Shown: piece after piece, positions 29,272 to 39,713 of the stretch | Position numbering within the stretch: the stretch's first letter is position 1 | Layout of the letters: each line of letters opens with the position of its first letter | The notes under the pieces: generated by a model | What the model was told of the DNA's origin: nothing | What the model saw: only the letters and a program-made list of their open reading frames with translations | The model's database searches: none | NCBI GenBank assembly: GCA_021825365.1 | Contig: JAKAHR010000002.1 | Location: 153,639 to 199,721 of the forward strand | Source: Nitrospirota bacterium | GTDB taxonomy: Bacteria > Nitrospirota > Thermodesulfovibrionia > Thermodesulfovibrionales > UBA6898 | DNA: 46,083 nt | Direction: 5' to 3' | Position numbers and translations under genes: made by a program

Positions 29272-31002
29272 ATGGATACGATAAAAAAAACTCTCGTCAA
29301 TGTTTTGGGCGTGGTGTATTTTCACACGAGGACGAGCGACGGCGGTGACCTGTACCTGACGCGGTTTGCCGAGCCGTACCACCGTCATTTTGAGATAGAG
29401 AACTGGTATGAGCCGGGCTGGTTTAACCAGAATAAGATCCGCCTCATCGGCACCAGCTCCGTATATAAGGTCCCGACCAAAGAGGTCGGCGGCACGAGCC
29501 TCGATCTGGTGGTGAAGAACTGCCGGGTGGGTGAAGACGTCCCCATCAACACGCATACCCTCCAGGAATTCTGTGATGCGGAGTTTAACAGCCCCTGGGA
29601 GGAGTTCGCCCTCGTCATGGAGATGTGGGAGAACCACTACGGCCCGAGGCAGACTAAGATACACACCCAACAGCCCATGGGCATCTATGTGCCGCCCGAA
29701 AAGATGCAGGCATGGCAGAGCGGGAGGTCACGAGCCAAGATCAACCGTATCCGGGCGAAACATCCGGGGATCGACCTGGACATCCTGAAGCAGTACAAGC
29801 TGATCTACGGGTGGATCCGGGGCCACAATCTCACCGAGGTCTTCGAGCATATCGACATCGACGACTCCGAGATGATAGAAAACCTCAAGAAGATGAATTA
29901 CAAGGCCCTGGCCAACCTCTCCAGAAAAGGTTATCTGATGGCTGATATGAAGCCCGAGCATATCATCCTCTCTGAAGAAGACACCGCTCGTATCCGCGAG
30001 GAGGGCCGATCTGACGACGCGGAGACACCGGGGAGACAGGTGCAGATGGTATACCGGCTGGTCGATGAGGGCAGATATTCGCTCATTGATTATGAGCTGG
30101 TGCTGCGCACGCCGGAACACGAGGAGGAAGTAAAGAATTCCCGAAGGCATTCGTATCTTGACGACCAGCGACACCGGTTCGAGCCCACCCCTCTTCCAGC
30201 CCATCTGTCGCGCATGGACATCCTGGGCGTCCCCTATGTGTACGGTCATGCGGAGAGCACGGGCGGAAGGCTCTGGGTGGTTGGCATGAATGCCCATCTT
30301 TTCGATTATTTTTTGCCCGAACGGTGGCGAAAGACCCCTTCCCTCAAGCTTTCCGAGACGAAGGAGATTTTCTACACTATCACCAAGGACAATATTCATC
30401 TGGTGTGGGAGACATCGCGCGTCGGGGAGATGCCGGCCGGAGACGACGAAGGTGCCGGCGATCCCAAGGTCCGGCAGTACGGCATCAACAGTCCGTTTGA
30501 GGAGTTCGCCATAGCCCATACCCTGAACAGACTGGGGATGCCCACGGTGTATGCCAGGGCGATTTATATGACCGGAAGCCCGAAGATCGAGGCCTCCACT
30601 GATCCGAGAAAATATGAATCCCACTGGGAGATACTCGATCCGGAAGGCAACCCCGTGCTTCAGGAGAACCATAACTACATCACTATTCGGGGTTACTACA
30701 ACGGACCTGATGAATGGGTCGCCGAACGCGGCGATGCTCTCTACACCCCGGTGGATCTGACCAAGGCTGTCTACAAAGGGATCATCAGCGAAGAGCAGGG
30801 CCGGGGCTTTCTCGATGCCATCAAGGAACGACTTTTGATGCAGGGTTATGACGGGTCTTCCCTGAAGGCAAATGACCTGCTGCTTGCGATCGATGCCAAG
30901 GGGACGATCATGCAAGACGACACGGGTTCCCCTCAGATTATCATCTGCAACTTCGAGCTTATCTGGAAGCTTCCTCTAAGCTCTGTTTCCGGCAGAGGAT
31001 AA
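29272..31002 (+). CDS. Novel protein with two tandem kinase-like modules, the second degenerate
   Basis: A 576-residue soluble protein of no family I can name. The first half looks kinase-like. It has a strand with lysine (LDLVVKNCRVGE, K82), a helix with glutamates (NSPWEEFALVMEMWE, about 107-120), a catalytic-loop-like GYLMADMKPEHIIL (D225, K227) and a metal-loop-like YSLIDYELVL (D273). The second half repeats this order: IHLVWETSRVGE (376-386), NSPFEEFAIAHTL (406-418), GYDGSSLKANDLLL (525-538) and IIICNFELIW (556-565). In the second half the lysine is E380, the catalytic Asp is S530 and the metal Asp is N560. This suggests an active module plus a pseudokinase-like one. The substrate is unknown. 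It follows pckG after 76 bp and might be co-transcribed. Confidence 0.7.
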   Translation: MDTIKKTLVNVLGVVYFHTRTSDGGDLYLTRFAEPYHRHFEIENWYEPGWFNQNKIRLIGTSSVYKVPTKEVGGTSLDLVVKNCRVGEDVPINTHTLQEFCDAEFNSPWEEFALVMEMWENHYGPRQTKIHTQQPMGIYVPPEKMQAWQSGRSRAKINRIRAKHPGIDLDILKQYKLIYGWIRGHNLTEVFEHIDIDDSEMIENLKKMNYKALANLSRKGYLMADMKPEHIILSEEDTARIREEGRSDDAETPGRQVQMVYRLVDEGRYSLIDYELVLRTPEHEEEVKNSRRHSYLDDQRHRFEPTPLPAHLSRMDILGVPYVYGHAESTGGRLWVVGMNAHLFDYFLPERWRKTPSLKLSETKEIFYTITKDNIHLVWETSRVGEMPAGDDEGAGDPKVRQYGINSPFEEFAIAHTLNRLGMPTVYARAIYMTGSPKIEASTDPRKYESHWEILDPEGNPVLQENHNYITIRGYYNGPDEWVAERGDALYTPVDLTKAVYKGIISEEQGRGFLDAIKERLLMQGYDGSSLKANDLLLAIDAKGTIMQDDTGSPQIIICNFELIWKLPLSSVSGRG

Positions 31003-31020
31003 GAGGATCGGCCCTCTTTC

Positions 31021-31049
31021 TTGACAGGTCCGGACGATACATCAATAAT
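31021..31049 (+). promoter_or_regulatory. Promoter of trpS
   Basis: A perfect TTGACA (31021-31026) is followed after 17 bp by AATAAT (31044-31049), giving a leader of about 25 nt with GGGGAGG before the GTG start. Confidence 0.75.
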
Positions 31050-31078
31050 AAATTACTTTGAGATAGGGGAGGTTTACA

Positions 31079-32059
31079 GTGGAAAGGGTCTTAAGCGGCA
31101 TGCAGTCAAGCGGCAGGGTGCATCTGGGCAACCTGGTCGGGGCCCTGCAGAATTGGGTAAGGCTGCAGGACTCCTATGAGTGCTTCTATTTCATCGCTGA
31201 CTGGCACGCCCTCACTTCCGGGTACGAGCATCCTGAGGGCCTGAAGGAATCGGTCACTGACCTGCTGATCAATTTCATCGCCGCCGGGCTCGATCCGGAT
31301 AAATGCACGATCTTCATCCAGTCAAAGGTCCTTGAGCATGCGGAATTGCACCTGCTTCTCTCGATGATAACGCCGCTCGGCTGGCTGGAACGCGTACCCA
31401 CGTACAAGGAGAAGCAGCATGAACTCAGGGAGCGGGACCTTTCCACCTATGGCTTCCTCGGCTATCCCCTTCTTCAAACGGCCGATATCATCATCTACCG
31501 CGCGAAGCATGTGCCGGTCGGCATAGACCAGGTGCCCCATCTCGAGATCTCCCGCGAGATAGCGCGGAGATTCAATAATTTCTACGGAGATATCTTCCCT
31601 GAACCGGAAGCACTGCTGACACAATTTCCCAAGGTGCCGGGAGTGGATGGTCGCAAGATGTCCAAGAGCTATAACAACGCCGTATACCTTTCGGATTCCC
31701 CACAGGAGGTGGAGCATAAGCTCAGGACCATGGCCACTGACCCCGCGAGGGTGAGGCGGAATGATAGAGGCGACCCCGAGCTCTCCCCGGTCTTCCAGCT
31801 TCACAAGGTTTTTTCGAGCAAGGAGGAACAGGACGAGGTGGCTGAGGGCTGCCGCACGGCAGGCATAGGCTGTCTTGACTGCAAGAAGGTCCTGATCAGG
31901 AACGTCTTCAGGGTCCTGGAGCCGATCTGGGACAAGAGGCAGCAGTTGAGCAATGATCCCGAGCAGCTCAAGTCGATCGTGGACAAGGGCACGGAGAAGG
32001 CGCGGAAGGCTGCACAGGAGACGATGGTCCTCGTCCGCAGGGCGATGGGGCTCGTTTGA
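31079..32059 (+). CDS. trpS: Tryptophanyl-tRNA synthetase
   Basis: Class I aminoacyl-tRNA synthetase charging tRNA(Trp). The 326 residues are of usual length. The HIGH motif appears as SGRVHLGNLVGAL (about 10-22) and the KMSKS motif as GRKMSKSYNN (K193-S197). The DQVPHLEISREIARRFN segment is typical of TrpRS. The start is GTG with a strong GGGGAGG before it. It is convergent with the HD-GYP gene, 56 bp away. Confidence 0.96.
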   Translation: MERVLSGMQSSGRVHLGNLVGALQNWVRLQDSYECFYFIADWHALTSGYEHPEGLKESVTDLLINFIAAGLDPDKCTIFIQSKVLEHAELHLLLSMITPLGWLERVPTYKEKQHELRERDLSTYGFLGYPLLQTADIIIYRAKHVPVGIDQVPHLEISREIARRFNNFYGDIFPEPEALLTQFPKVPGVDGRKMSKSYNNAVYLSDSPQEVEHKLRTMATDPARVRRNDRGDPELSPVFQLHKVFSSKEEQDEVAEGCRTAGIGCLDCKKVLIRNVFRVLEPIWDKRQQLSNDPEQLKSIVDKGTEKARKAAQETMVLVRRAMGLV

Positions 32060-32115
32060 GAATATAGCCTGCGTCGCAATGATATACCTCTTGCTCAGGC
32101 TTCCTTTCACGATAT

Positions 32116-33249
32116 TCATATAATCCGTAGAAATGCCTCTACAACCTCCGGGTCGAAACGCTTTCCGGAGTTCTCCTTCACAAAGGCGATTACCTCTTCC
32201 TTCGGCCATGCCTTCCGGTAAGGACGTTCGGAGCGCAGTGCGTCCCACTGGTCGACCACGGCAAAGAGGCGGGCAGCCCGCGGGATCTCCTCGCCTTTAA
32301 GCCCGCGGGGATAGCCGCTTCCATCCCACCTCTCGTGATGGCAATAGGAAATGATGGAAGCCGGCTGAAGAAAGGAAATCGGGGCGAGCATCTCTTTTGC
32401 GTATACCGTATGTTTTTCCATCGCCTTTTTTTCATGGACGTCCAGCGGCCCCGGCTTCGACAGGATGTAATCCGGGATAGCCATCTTGCCGATGTCATGA
32501 ATCAATGCGCCCCGCTGGATATGTTCGATCTCAGCCTCGCAGCAACCCATCTCGCGCGCCAGACGGACACTCAGATCAACGACCCTGCGACTATGTCCTT
32601 CTGTCTCCCTGTCACGGTATTCCAGAGCCTTTGCCCACCCCCACAGGGTGAGATCATACGTCCTGAGAAGCTCTTCCTCCGCCTTCCTGATATGAGAGAT
32701 ATTGCTCTCCGTATTGCGTATGATTACCCAGACAAGGGCACTGGAGGCGATCAGCAGGACTGCTACCGAGAGGCAGTACCCGGTGTCCGTAACGCTCGGC
32801 GCAGGCGAGAAGTATCCCGTGATTTCAAGGAGGCCGACAACGGCCAAGGTACCCAGGGAGACAAGGGTGAGCACCGGTATGGAACACCTCCCGAAAAAGA
32901 GGCTTCCCACAATGATGATCATCGGATAGGCCAGCATGCCGGAGTCCTGCAGGCCGCCGCTCGCCATAAGGTTGTAGTCCGCGGCAAAAAATAACATCGT
33001 CAACGTAAGAGCAGCTGCAAACGCGTAGCGGCCCCGGGCATTGAGCCAGAGGGCAGGGAGGCATACCGCACACATCGCCAGGAGCGCGGCCGCTATATCC
33101 CAGGCCCTGATGTAGACGTTCACCAGGAACAGTGCGCTGCCGGCGATCAGGATGACCCGCAAGATGACCGCGAGGGTCCTCCTTCGCTCCTCCAGCTCAT
33201 ACGGGCTCAATTCTTTCTTCTGGAACTTCTTAACGAAGGATGTCATCAT
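32116..33249 (-). CDS. Membrane-anchored HD-GYP domain phosphodiesterase
   Basis: A 377-residue protein with five or six N-terminal membrane helices (about 27-185) and a C-terminal HD-GYP domain. The catalytic residues are seen as EGHSRRV, LIHDIGKMAIPDYIL, HHERWDGSGYPRGLKGEEIP, and the usual VVDQWDALRSERPYRKAW. This family hydrolyses cyclic di-GMP. The membrane part suggests an unidentified signal sensed at the inner membrane. No regulator domain (REC) is fused. It is divergent from serS. Confidence 0.93.
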   Translation of the reverse strand: MMTSFVKKFQKKELSPYELEERRRTLAVILRVILIAGSALFLVNVYIRAWDIAAALLAMCAVCLPALWLNARGRYAFAAALTLTMLFFAADYNLMASGGLQDSGMLAYPMIIIVGSLFFGRCSIPVLTLVSLGTLAVVGLLEITGYFSPAPSVTDTGYCLSVAVLLIASSALVWVIIRNTESNISHIRKAEEELLRTYDLTLWGWAKALEYRDRETEGHSRRVVDLSVRLAREMGCCEAEIEHIQRGALIHDIGKMAIPDYILSKPGPLDVHEKKAMEKHTVYAKEMLAPISFLQPASIISYCHHERWDGSGYPRGLKGEEIPRAARLFAVVDQWDALRSERPYRKAWPKEEVIAFVKENSGKRFDPEVVEAFLRII

Positions 33250-33385
33250 GGTCCGAAGACGCCATGGTCATGAGAAATGCAGGAGTTGAAAAATACGCTG
33301 CAGCTGACATACCCTCCTCCGCCCGATCCAAGCTATGTAGAGACTATAATGTGCAGAATCCGTAGAATCTTGTCAATACCCCTGC

Positions 33386-33414
33386 TTCAAATTTTCCCCT
33401 TATTCGGCTATAGT
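33386..33414 (+). promoter_or_regulatory. Probable promoter of the serS operon
   Basis: TTCAAA (33386-33391) and TATAGT (33409-33414) are 17 bp apart, about 28 bp before the serS ATG; an AAAGGAA ribosome site lies between. The 193-bp gap to the HD-GYP gene also contains TTGACA on the minus strand near 33369-33374, but its -10 is poorly placed. Confidence 0.5.
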
Positions 33415-33439
33415 AGTACATATTTCTGAAAGGAACTGA

Positions 33440-34892
<1,453 letters not shown>

Positions 34893-34896
<4 letters not shown>

Positions 34897-35759
34897 TCCC
34901 CTCCGGCTACATCGACCTCCATACCCATGGCATCGAAAGATACGACACCCGGACCCATAACCCGTCTCCTGTCCTGAAGATGGCCGAGCATCACGGGGCT
35001 GCCGGGGCAGCGGCGATCCTCCCGACCATCTACCCCGGACCGATCGACGAGATGCGGAGGAATATGGCCGCCGTCAGGGAGGCGATGGGGATTCAGGCAG
35101 ATCTCGGCCTGCGAGGCAGACAGGCCTTTGCCCATATTTTGGGCGTGCACCTCGAAGGCCCCTTTCTGAATCCGGCCAGGTGCGGCGCTCTGGATGCCGG
35201 CTCATTGGTCAAACCGTCTGTGAAAGTTCTGAAGAGCCTCATCGCCGGCTATGAGGACATGATCAGGATTGTCACCGTCGCCCCCGAGCTGCCGGCCGCA
35301 ATCTCCGTGATCAGGGCATGTGCGGACACAGGCATACGGGTGAATATGGGTCATTCTGACGCGACATATGAACAGGCGCTCCGTGGAAAGGCTGCGGGGG
35401 CGCGCGGGATCACCCATATCTTTAATGGCATGCGGCCATTCCATCATCGCGAACCGGGCCTCGCCGGTCTCGGACTCCTGGATGAGGATCTTTACATCGA
35501 GGTAATTGCTGACGGCATCCATCTTCACCCCCGAACCCTTGCCCTTATCTTCGGTTCGAAGCGGCTTGACCGGATCATCCTTATTTCGGATTCGGTAAAG
35601 GGGGGAAGGAAGGGAAGGCCTGTCATGAAAGACAGGTCCATACTCGCCGGAAGCGGGATCACCCTGTCGGATTCTCTGCCAGTGCTGCGTGCGATCGGGA
35701 TCCCCGACGCTGAAATTTCCGAGGCAGCATCAGACAATCCGGCCCGCTATCTGGGCTGA
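34893..35759 (+). CDS. N-acetylglucosamine-6-phosphate deacetylase-like protein (short form)
   Basis: Amidohydrolase of the NagA type. Seen in order: metal-binding DLHTHGI, the HLEGPFLNPARCGAL segment with the metal Glu, NMGHSDATYEQA, THIFNGMRPFHHREPG, IADGIHLHP, and the catalytic-Asp segment LISDSV. The TTG start overlaps the TGA of the upstream gene, giving 288 residues. That is about 90 shorter than typical NagA: the N-terminal beta-sandwich strands before the first HxH are missing, and the C-terminus ends just after NPARYLG. It may act on amino-sugar phosphates in cell-wall recycling, or on another substrate. Confidence 0.83.
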
Positions 35760-35803
35760 ACCCTCGTCTGCCGGATCCCAGCGCCTCTTCCCTTTGTATG
35801 GGC

Positions 35804-35830
35804 CTGTAGGACAAAGACCTACAGTTTCTT
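35804..35830 (+). terminator. Terminator of the serS-RHH-nagA operon
   Basis: CTGTAGG pairs with CCTACAG around a 7-nt loop and is followed by TTTCTT. It lies 44 bp after the nagA-like stop codon. Confidence 0.65.
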
Positions 35831-35920
35831 GCCCGGTAGTTCCTACAAGAATATCAGCATCTGACCGATACTATTGGACAACCTGCATGAGGTATCTTGA
35901 GTGTGATAACACCTTACGGA

Positions 35921-36178
35921 ATGAAATTATCTATGGGCATACGACAACTGGCGGAGGCGGTAATACTACAGTCAATGGAAGATGTCTGGCAGGTGATGTA
36001 TAAGCAGGCGAGCATAGAATTCTTCTCCGGGGACGGATTCAAGATCTATGCAGACGCCGCCCGCATGAAGGTGGTCGACCGGCTCAGGCTCCTTAGACTC
36101 CTTCGCCGCGTCGAACCACGCGTCTTCATGACGAGACACAACCGCAGGATGACCCGCGCAAAGAAATTGGCACTCTGA
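35921..36178 (+). CDS. Small basic protein of unknown function
   Basis: An 85-residue reading frame from the ATG at 35921; a TTG at 35897 would add 8 residues. The first half is mixed (EAVILQSMEDVWQVMYKQAS, GDGFKIYADAARMK). The second half is strongly basic and helical (VDRLRLLRLLRRVEPRVFMT, then RHNRRMTRAKKLAL), which suggests nucleic-acid or protein binding. I do not recognise the family. It ends 2 bp from the stop codon of the convergent cheR gene. The start codon is uncertain. Confidence 0.55.
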   Translation: MKLSMGIRQLAEAVILQSMEDVWQVMYKQASIEFFSGDGFKIYADAARMKVVDRLRLLRLLRRVEPRVFMTRHNRRMTRAKKLAL

Positions 36179-36180
36179 GC

Positions 36181-37068
36181 CTAGGGCCGTCCCTGCGCCT
36201 CTTTCTTTGCGAGGGATTTTTTCCTGAATATCTTTATGCCGGGAAAGGGCTGCGCAAATAGTCCCCTCAAGCCCTCAGGAAGCATCTCGGATTCTCCGAT
36301 AACCAGATATCCGTTTTCATGAAGGATATCGGAGACGAGCTGCACGACCTCTGACTGGAGAAACCTGTTCATATAGATGAGTACATTGCGGCAGAGGATG
36401 AGGTTGTACCGGTCCCCTTTGGCGCGTCTCTGTTTCAGCCTGCTCAGCATATCTCCGCACTCGAGACGCACCATCGATTTTATCTGATTGCTGACACGAA
36501 ACATGCCCTCTTGGCTGTGGCGCTGGTCAGGACCCGGAACAATCCTCTCGAAATATGATTCAAGGAATTTCTTCTTCACATCGGCGAGTTCGCCCTCAGG
36601 ATAGGTACCCTCAAAAGAACGCTCGATGGCCCCGTCGCAGACATCGGTGCCGAGTATCTTGATGTCAACGGGCTCTTCCCGTTTCATGAGGTCGAGCGCG
36701 AGCATGGCGATTGAATAGGGCTCCTGACCATGGGCGCAGCCGAGGCTCCAAATCTTGAGAAACCCGAATTCAGTCACGAGTTCAGGAAGGACAACATTGC
36801 CGATGAGTTCAAAAACCGGGGGGTTTCGGAAGAAGGTGCTGACCTTGATGGTGAGGGCTGCTATCAGGCTGTCAAGCTCTTCGGGGCGGGATTTGAGGTG
36901 CTCGAGATAATGACGGTAAGTCTTTGTTTTTGTGGCTTCGATTCTCAGTTCCAACTTCCTCAGGACCGTTGCATGCCGGTACCTAGAAAAATCTATCCCC
37001 CGCATCTCGTTGATATAGGCAAGAAGCCTCTGCAGCCATTCATTGTCGTATGCACTCAGCGTCCCCAT
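36181..37068 (-). CDS. cheR: CheR-type protein-glutamate methyltransferase
   Basis: Uses S-adenosylmethionine to methylate glutamates of chemoreceptors. From the ATG at 37068 it has 295 residues: an N-terminal helical CheR domain (WLQRLLAYINEMRGIDFSRY, KLELRIEATKTKTYRHYLEHL) and a Rossmann methyltransferase domain with KIWSLGCAHGQEPYSIAML, the KILGTDVCDGAIERSFEGTYP segment, and LILCRNVLIYMNR. A TTG at 37086 would add 6 residues. No receptor or other che gene is in the window, so it may serve a distant cluster. A TATAAT very near the start could give a leaderless mRNA. Confidence 0.92.
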   Translation of the reverse strand: MGTLSAYDNEWLQRLLAYINEMRGIDFSRYRHATVLRKLELRIEATKTKTYRHYLEHLKSRPEELDSLIAALTIKVSTFFRNPPVFELIGNVVLPELVTEFGFLKIWSLGCAHGQEPYSIAMLALDLMKREEPVDIKILGTDVCDGAIERSFEGTYPEGELADVKKKFLESYFERIVPGPDQRHSQEGMFRVSNQIKSMVRLECGDMLSRLKQRRAKGDRYNLILCRNVLIYMNRFLQSEVVQLVSDILHENGYLVIGESEMLPEGLRGLFAQPFPGIKIFRKKSLAKKEAQGRP

Positions 37069-37118
37069 AATCCATCGATTATACAACCTTGGGGGCTGTC
37101 GGTGAAACCGGGAGGCTA

Positions 37119-37127
37119 TGCTATAAT
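37119..37127 (+). promoter_or_regulatory. Extended -10 promoter for the metallo-beta-lactamase-fold gene
   Basis: TGC directly precedes a perfect TATAAT (37122-37127), the extended -10 form. The -35 is weak. Transcription would start near 37134, leaving a leader of about 80 nt. On the opposite strand, TATAAT at 37078-37083 would serve cheR. Confidence 0.6.
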
Positions 37128-37214
37128 TCGGGTGTGAGAACAGGTTGCTGTCGCATTATTGCCCTTGTCATCTGCTGCATCGCATGCACGGCATCTGCAA
37201 CAATGGGAGGACCT

Positions 37215-37829
37215 ATGATCAACAATATCCACTGGCTGGGACATGATGCCTTCAGGATCTCGGGCGATAAGACGATATATACTGATCCCTTCAACCTAAA
37301 GGGCAAAGGTACCGCGGACATCGTCTTCATAACCCACGAACATTACGACCACTGCTCTCCCGAAGACGTTAGGAAGATAAGGGGCCCGCACACGGTTGTC
37401 GTGGCTCCCGGTGACTGTGCAGTCAAGATTGGGGGTTCGGTAAAGGTGGTGAAGCCGGGGGACAAGACAGAAGTCCTTGGCATCCCCGTCGAGGTTGTTC
37501 CTGCATATAATACGAATAAGAAATTTCATACCAGGGACCGCGGGTGGGTTGGCTATATCTTTACGGTGAATGGCCAGAGGATATACCTGGCGGGGGATAC
37601 TGACCATATCCCGGAGATGAAGGGATTCAGAGCTGATATAGCCCTGCTGCCGGTCTCAGGCACCTATGTGATGACTGCGGACGAAGCCGCCAAGGCTGCC
37701 CTTGATATTAAGCCCCGGTTTGCGGTGCCCATGCATTACGGTTCGATCGTCGGCAATGCCGACGATGCACGGCGCTTTGCAGATGCCCTCAAAGGCAAGA
37801 TCGAGGTCGTCATACTTCCGGAAGAATAG
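37215..37829 (+). CDS. Metallo-beta-lactamase-fold hydrolase of the UlaG-like group
   Basis: A 204-residue protein with the metal-binding THEHYDHCSPED motif, a GDTDH segment (LAGDTDHIPEMKG) and the late histidine in AVPMHYGSIVG, the pattern of the short UlaG-like hydrolases. The substrate is unknown. The start is set at the ATG with GGGAGGACCT before it. A GTG at 37134 in the same frame would add 27 residues that look like a signal peptide (RIIALVICCIACTASA), so an exported form is possible; but it has no ribosome site and falls at the expected transcription start. Confidence 0.85.
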   Translation: MINNIHWLGHDAFRISGDKTIYTDPFNLKGKGTADIVFITHEHYDHCSPEDVRKIRGPHTVVVAPGDCAVKIGGSVKVVKPGDKTEVLGIPVEVVPAYNTNKKFHTRDRGWVGYIFTVNGQRIYLAGDTDHIPEMKGFRADIALLPVSGTYVMTADEAAKAALDIKPRFAVPMHYGSIVGNADDARRFADALKGKIEVVILPEE

Positions 37830-37890
37830 ATGTCAGCGAAAAGGCCTTGCCCGGCAGCGTGTCAACGGGTAGCTCCCGGCGGATAGGGTT

Positions 37891-38844
37891 ATGTCCTGGA
37901 GGGTCCTGAAATTCCTGAAAGAGGGCACGACCGTATCCGGGGAGGAAATCAGTGCCAGCCTCGGCATATCCCGCTCAGCGGTCTGGAAAAAGATCACCCT
38001 CCTAAGGAAGAAAGGATATGTGATTCACGCAGTTTCATCGCAGGGATATCTCCTGCAAGCCTCTCCTGACCTGGCGGTGGAGCAGATCATCGCTCAGATC
38101 CAGGGGGATGTCTGGAAGACGGTTCTCTACTTTCCCTCCGTTGATTCGACTAACGAAGTAGCGGCCTCGATGAAGGATATCCTGCCGGGGACAGTGATCA
38201 TCGCCGACAGCCAGACTCGTGGAAGAGGGCGACTCGGCAGAAGATGGATATCACCCTCCGGCAGAAACATTTACCTGAGTATGATCATACGGCCCGAGCT
38301 GTTGCCCCGGGATGCTCCCCTCCTGACGGTTCTGACCGCTGTATCATGCGCACATGCCCTTCGCCGGTTAAGCGGACTCCCCCTGTTAATAAAGTGGCCC
38401 AACGACCTGACTGTTCAGGGAAGAAAGATCGGCGGGATATTGACGGAGACAAGGTCTGATCCTGACCATATTCAGCAGGCCATCATTGGCGTCGGTATCA
38501 ATGTGAATATGACCAGGGATGACATCCCCGACGATCTGCGAGAGACAGCCACGTCCCTCGTACTCGAAACCGGGTCCCCCTTTCAACGCACGCACCTTAT
38601 CGTCGGGATGCTGTCGGAATTCGAGCATCGGTACAAGATGCTGGTAGGGCAGGGGAGGCGGGCGCTTCTCCCCGACTTGAGGGCTCTCTCATCCACCATC
38701 GGGAGGGATGTTGTGGTGACTGCGGGAACCGAACGCCTGTCTGGTTACGCCGAGGACATCGACGATGACGGCATCCTCATTTTGCGTCTTGCCTCAGGAG
38801 AGCGTCGGCGGGTGAGTGTCGGTGATCTGAATATGGTGAGGTGA
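37891..38844 (+). CDS. birA: Biotin-protein ligase and biotin-operon-type repressor
   Basis: Activates biotin with ATP and attaches it to carboxyl carrier proteins. The 317 residues begin with a winged helix (VSGEEISASLGISRSAVWKKITLLRKKGY) that lets BirA bind DNA as a repressor. The ligase domain follows with ADSQTRGRGRLGRRWIS and PLLIKWPNDLTVQGRKIGG, then the small C-terminal beta domain. It therefore probably controls biotin genes located elsewhere. It lies upstream of coaX on the same strand. Confidence 0.94.
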   Translation: MSWRVLKFLKEGTTVSGEEISASLGISRSAVWKKITLLRKKGYVIHAVSSQGYLLQASPDLAVEQIIAQIQGDVWKTVLYFPSVDSTNEVAASMKDILPGTVIIADSQTRGRGRLGRRWISPSGRNIYLSMIIRPELLPRDAPLLTVLTAVSCAHALRRLSGLPLLIKWPNDLTVQGRKIGGILTETRSDPDHIQQAIIGVGINVNMTRDDIPDDLRETATSLVLETGSPFQRTHLIVGMLSEFEHRYKMLVGQGRRALLPDLRALSSTIGRDVVVTAGTERLSGYAEDIDDDGILILRLASGERRRVSVGDLNMVR

Positions 38845-38903
38845 CAATCCGTATTTTCGAGGGCAGCCGGAAAAGTGTACAATGATGAGTGGAGGCAATA
38901 AAT

Positions 38904-38936
38904 ATGCAAGTAGGTATAAAAAAGATGTTTCCATGA
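38904..38936 (+). other. Possible 10-codon leader reading frame before coaX
   Basis: After GGAGG and an 8-nt spacer, ATG opens a frame of ten codons (MQVGIKKMFP) that ends in TGA 9 bp before the GTG start of coaX. It may be a leader peptide that couples translation, or a chance open frame; nothing in its residues suggests attenuation by a particular amino acid. Confidence 0.25.
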
Positions 38937-38945
38937 GGTCACCGC

Positions 38946-39713
38946 GTGCTCATCGCCCTCGATGTAGGTAACTCCTCGATAAATATTGGTATATTTGGTG
39001 GAGACGGGTTGATTTGGGAAAAGATTCCTACACATCCCCTCGGCACGGAGAGGGAATACGCGTCCAAAATGGGCACTTTGCTGCGGGAGAATCGTATAGA
39101 AAAGGGAGACATAAGCTGTATAATATCATCTGTGGTTTTGACCCATACACCGGTTCTGGTCACTGCCGTTCGGATGCTGACCGGGCACGGCGAAGTATTG
39201 CAGGCAAGCCATCTGATGCGCATGGGGATAACTCTTCGGGTAAGGGTGCCGGAAGAAATGGGCACAGACAGGATAGCCTGTGCTGCGGGAGCCTTTGCTC
39301 TCTATAAATCTCCTGTAGCGGTCACGGATTTTGGCACGGCGACGACGATTACCGTCGTTGATAGAGATGGAAATTGTCGAGGTGGTGCGATCTTGCCGGG
39401 CCTTGGCCTGATGAACCGTTCCCTCGAGACAGGGACTTCGAAACTCGAGGCCGTAGACCTGAATCCCGCGGTAACAGCATTGGGTGACGATACGGTGAGC
39501 AACATTCGTTCTGGCCTGTATTTTGGGACAGCAGGCGCCGTTGAGAGGATACTGTCGGAGATAGAGAAAGAGACCGGGTGCTGTTTCACCAGGGTGATTA
39601 CGGGCGGCGGAGCTGATCAAATGGAGCCGTTTATGAACAGGTCTGTTATCAGGCGTCCCCACCTGGTTCTCGAAGGGCTGCAGATACTCTATGAATACAA
39701 CAGACATTCATGA
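38946..39713 (+). CDS. coaX: Type III pantothenate kinase
   Basis: Phosphorylates pantothenate, the first step of coenzyme A synthesis. The 255 residues have the ASKHA-fold signs: phosphate-binding MLIALDVGNSSINIGIF at the N-terminus, PEEMGTDRIACAAGA, and TDFGTATTITVVD followed by GGAILPGLGLM. The GTG start agrees with the family N-terminus, although no clear ribosome site precedes it. It overlaps the next gene by 23 bp. The frequent pairing of birA with coaX in bacteria supports the call. Confidence 0.95.
   Translation: MLIALDVGNSSINIGIFGGDGLIWEKIPTHPLGTEREYASKMGTLLRENRIEKGDISCIISSVVLTHTPVLVTAVRMLTGHGEVLQASHLMRMGITLRVRVPEEMGTDRIACAAGAFALYKSPVAVTDFGTATTITVVDRDGNCRGGAILPGLGLMNRSLETGTSKLEAVDLNPAVTALGDDTVSNIRSGLYFGTAGAVERILSEIEKETGCCFTRVITGGGADQMEPFMNRSVIRRPHLVLEGLQILYEYNRHS

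Noticed and set aside
28191..30915. Long minus-strand open frames of 369 and 395 codons opposite pckG and the kinase-like gene
   Set aside because: Antisense to real genes with better coding signs; no motifs, no ribosome sites.
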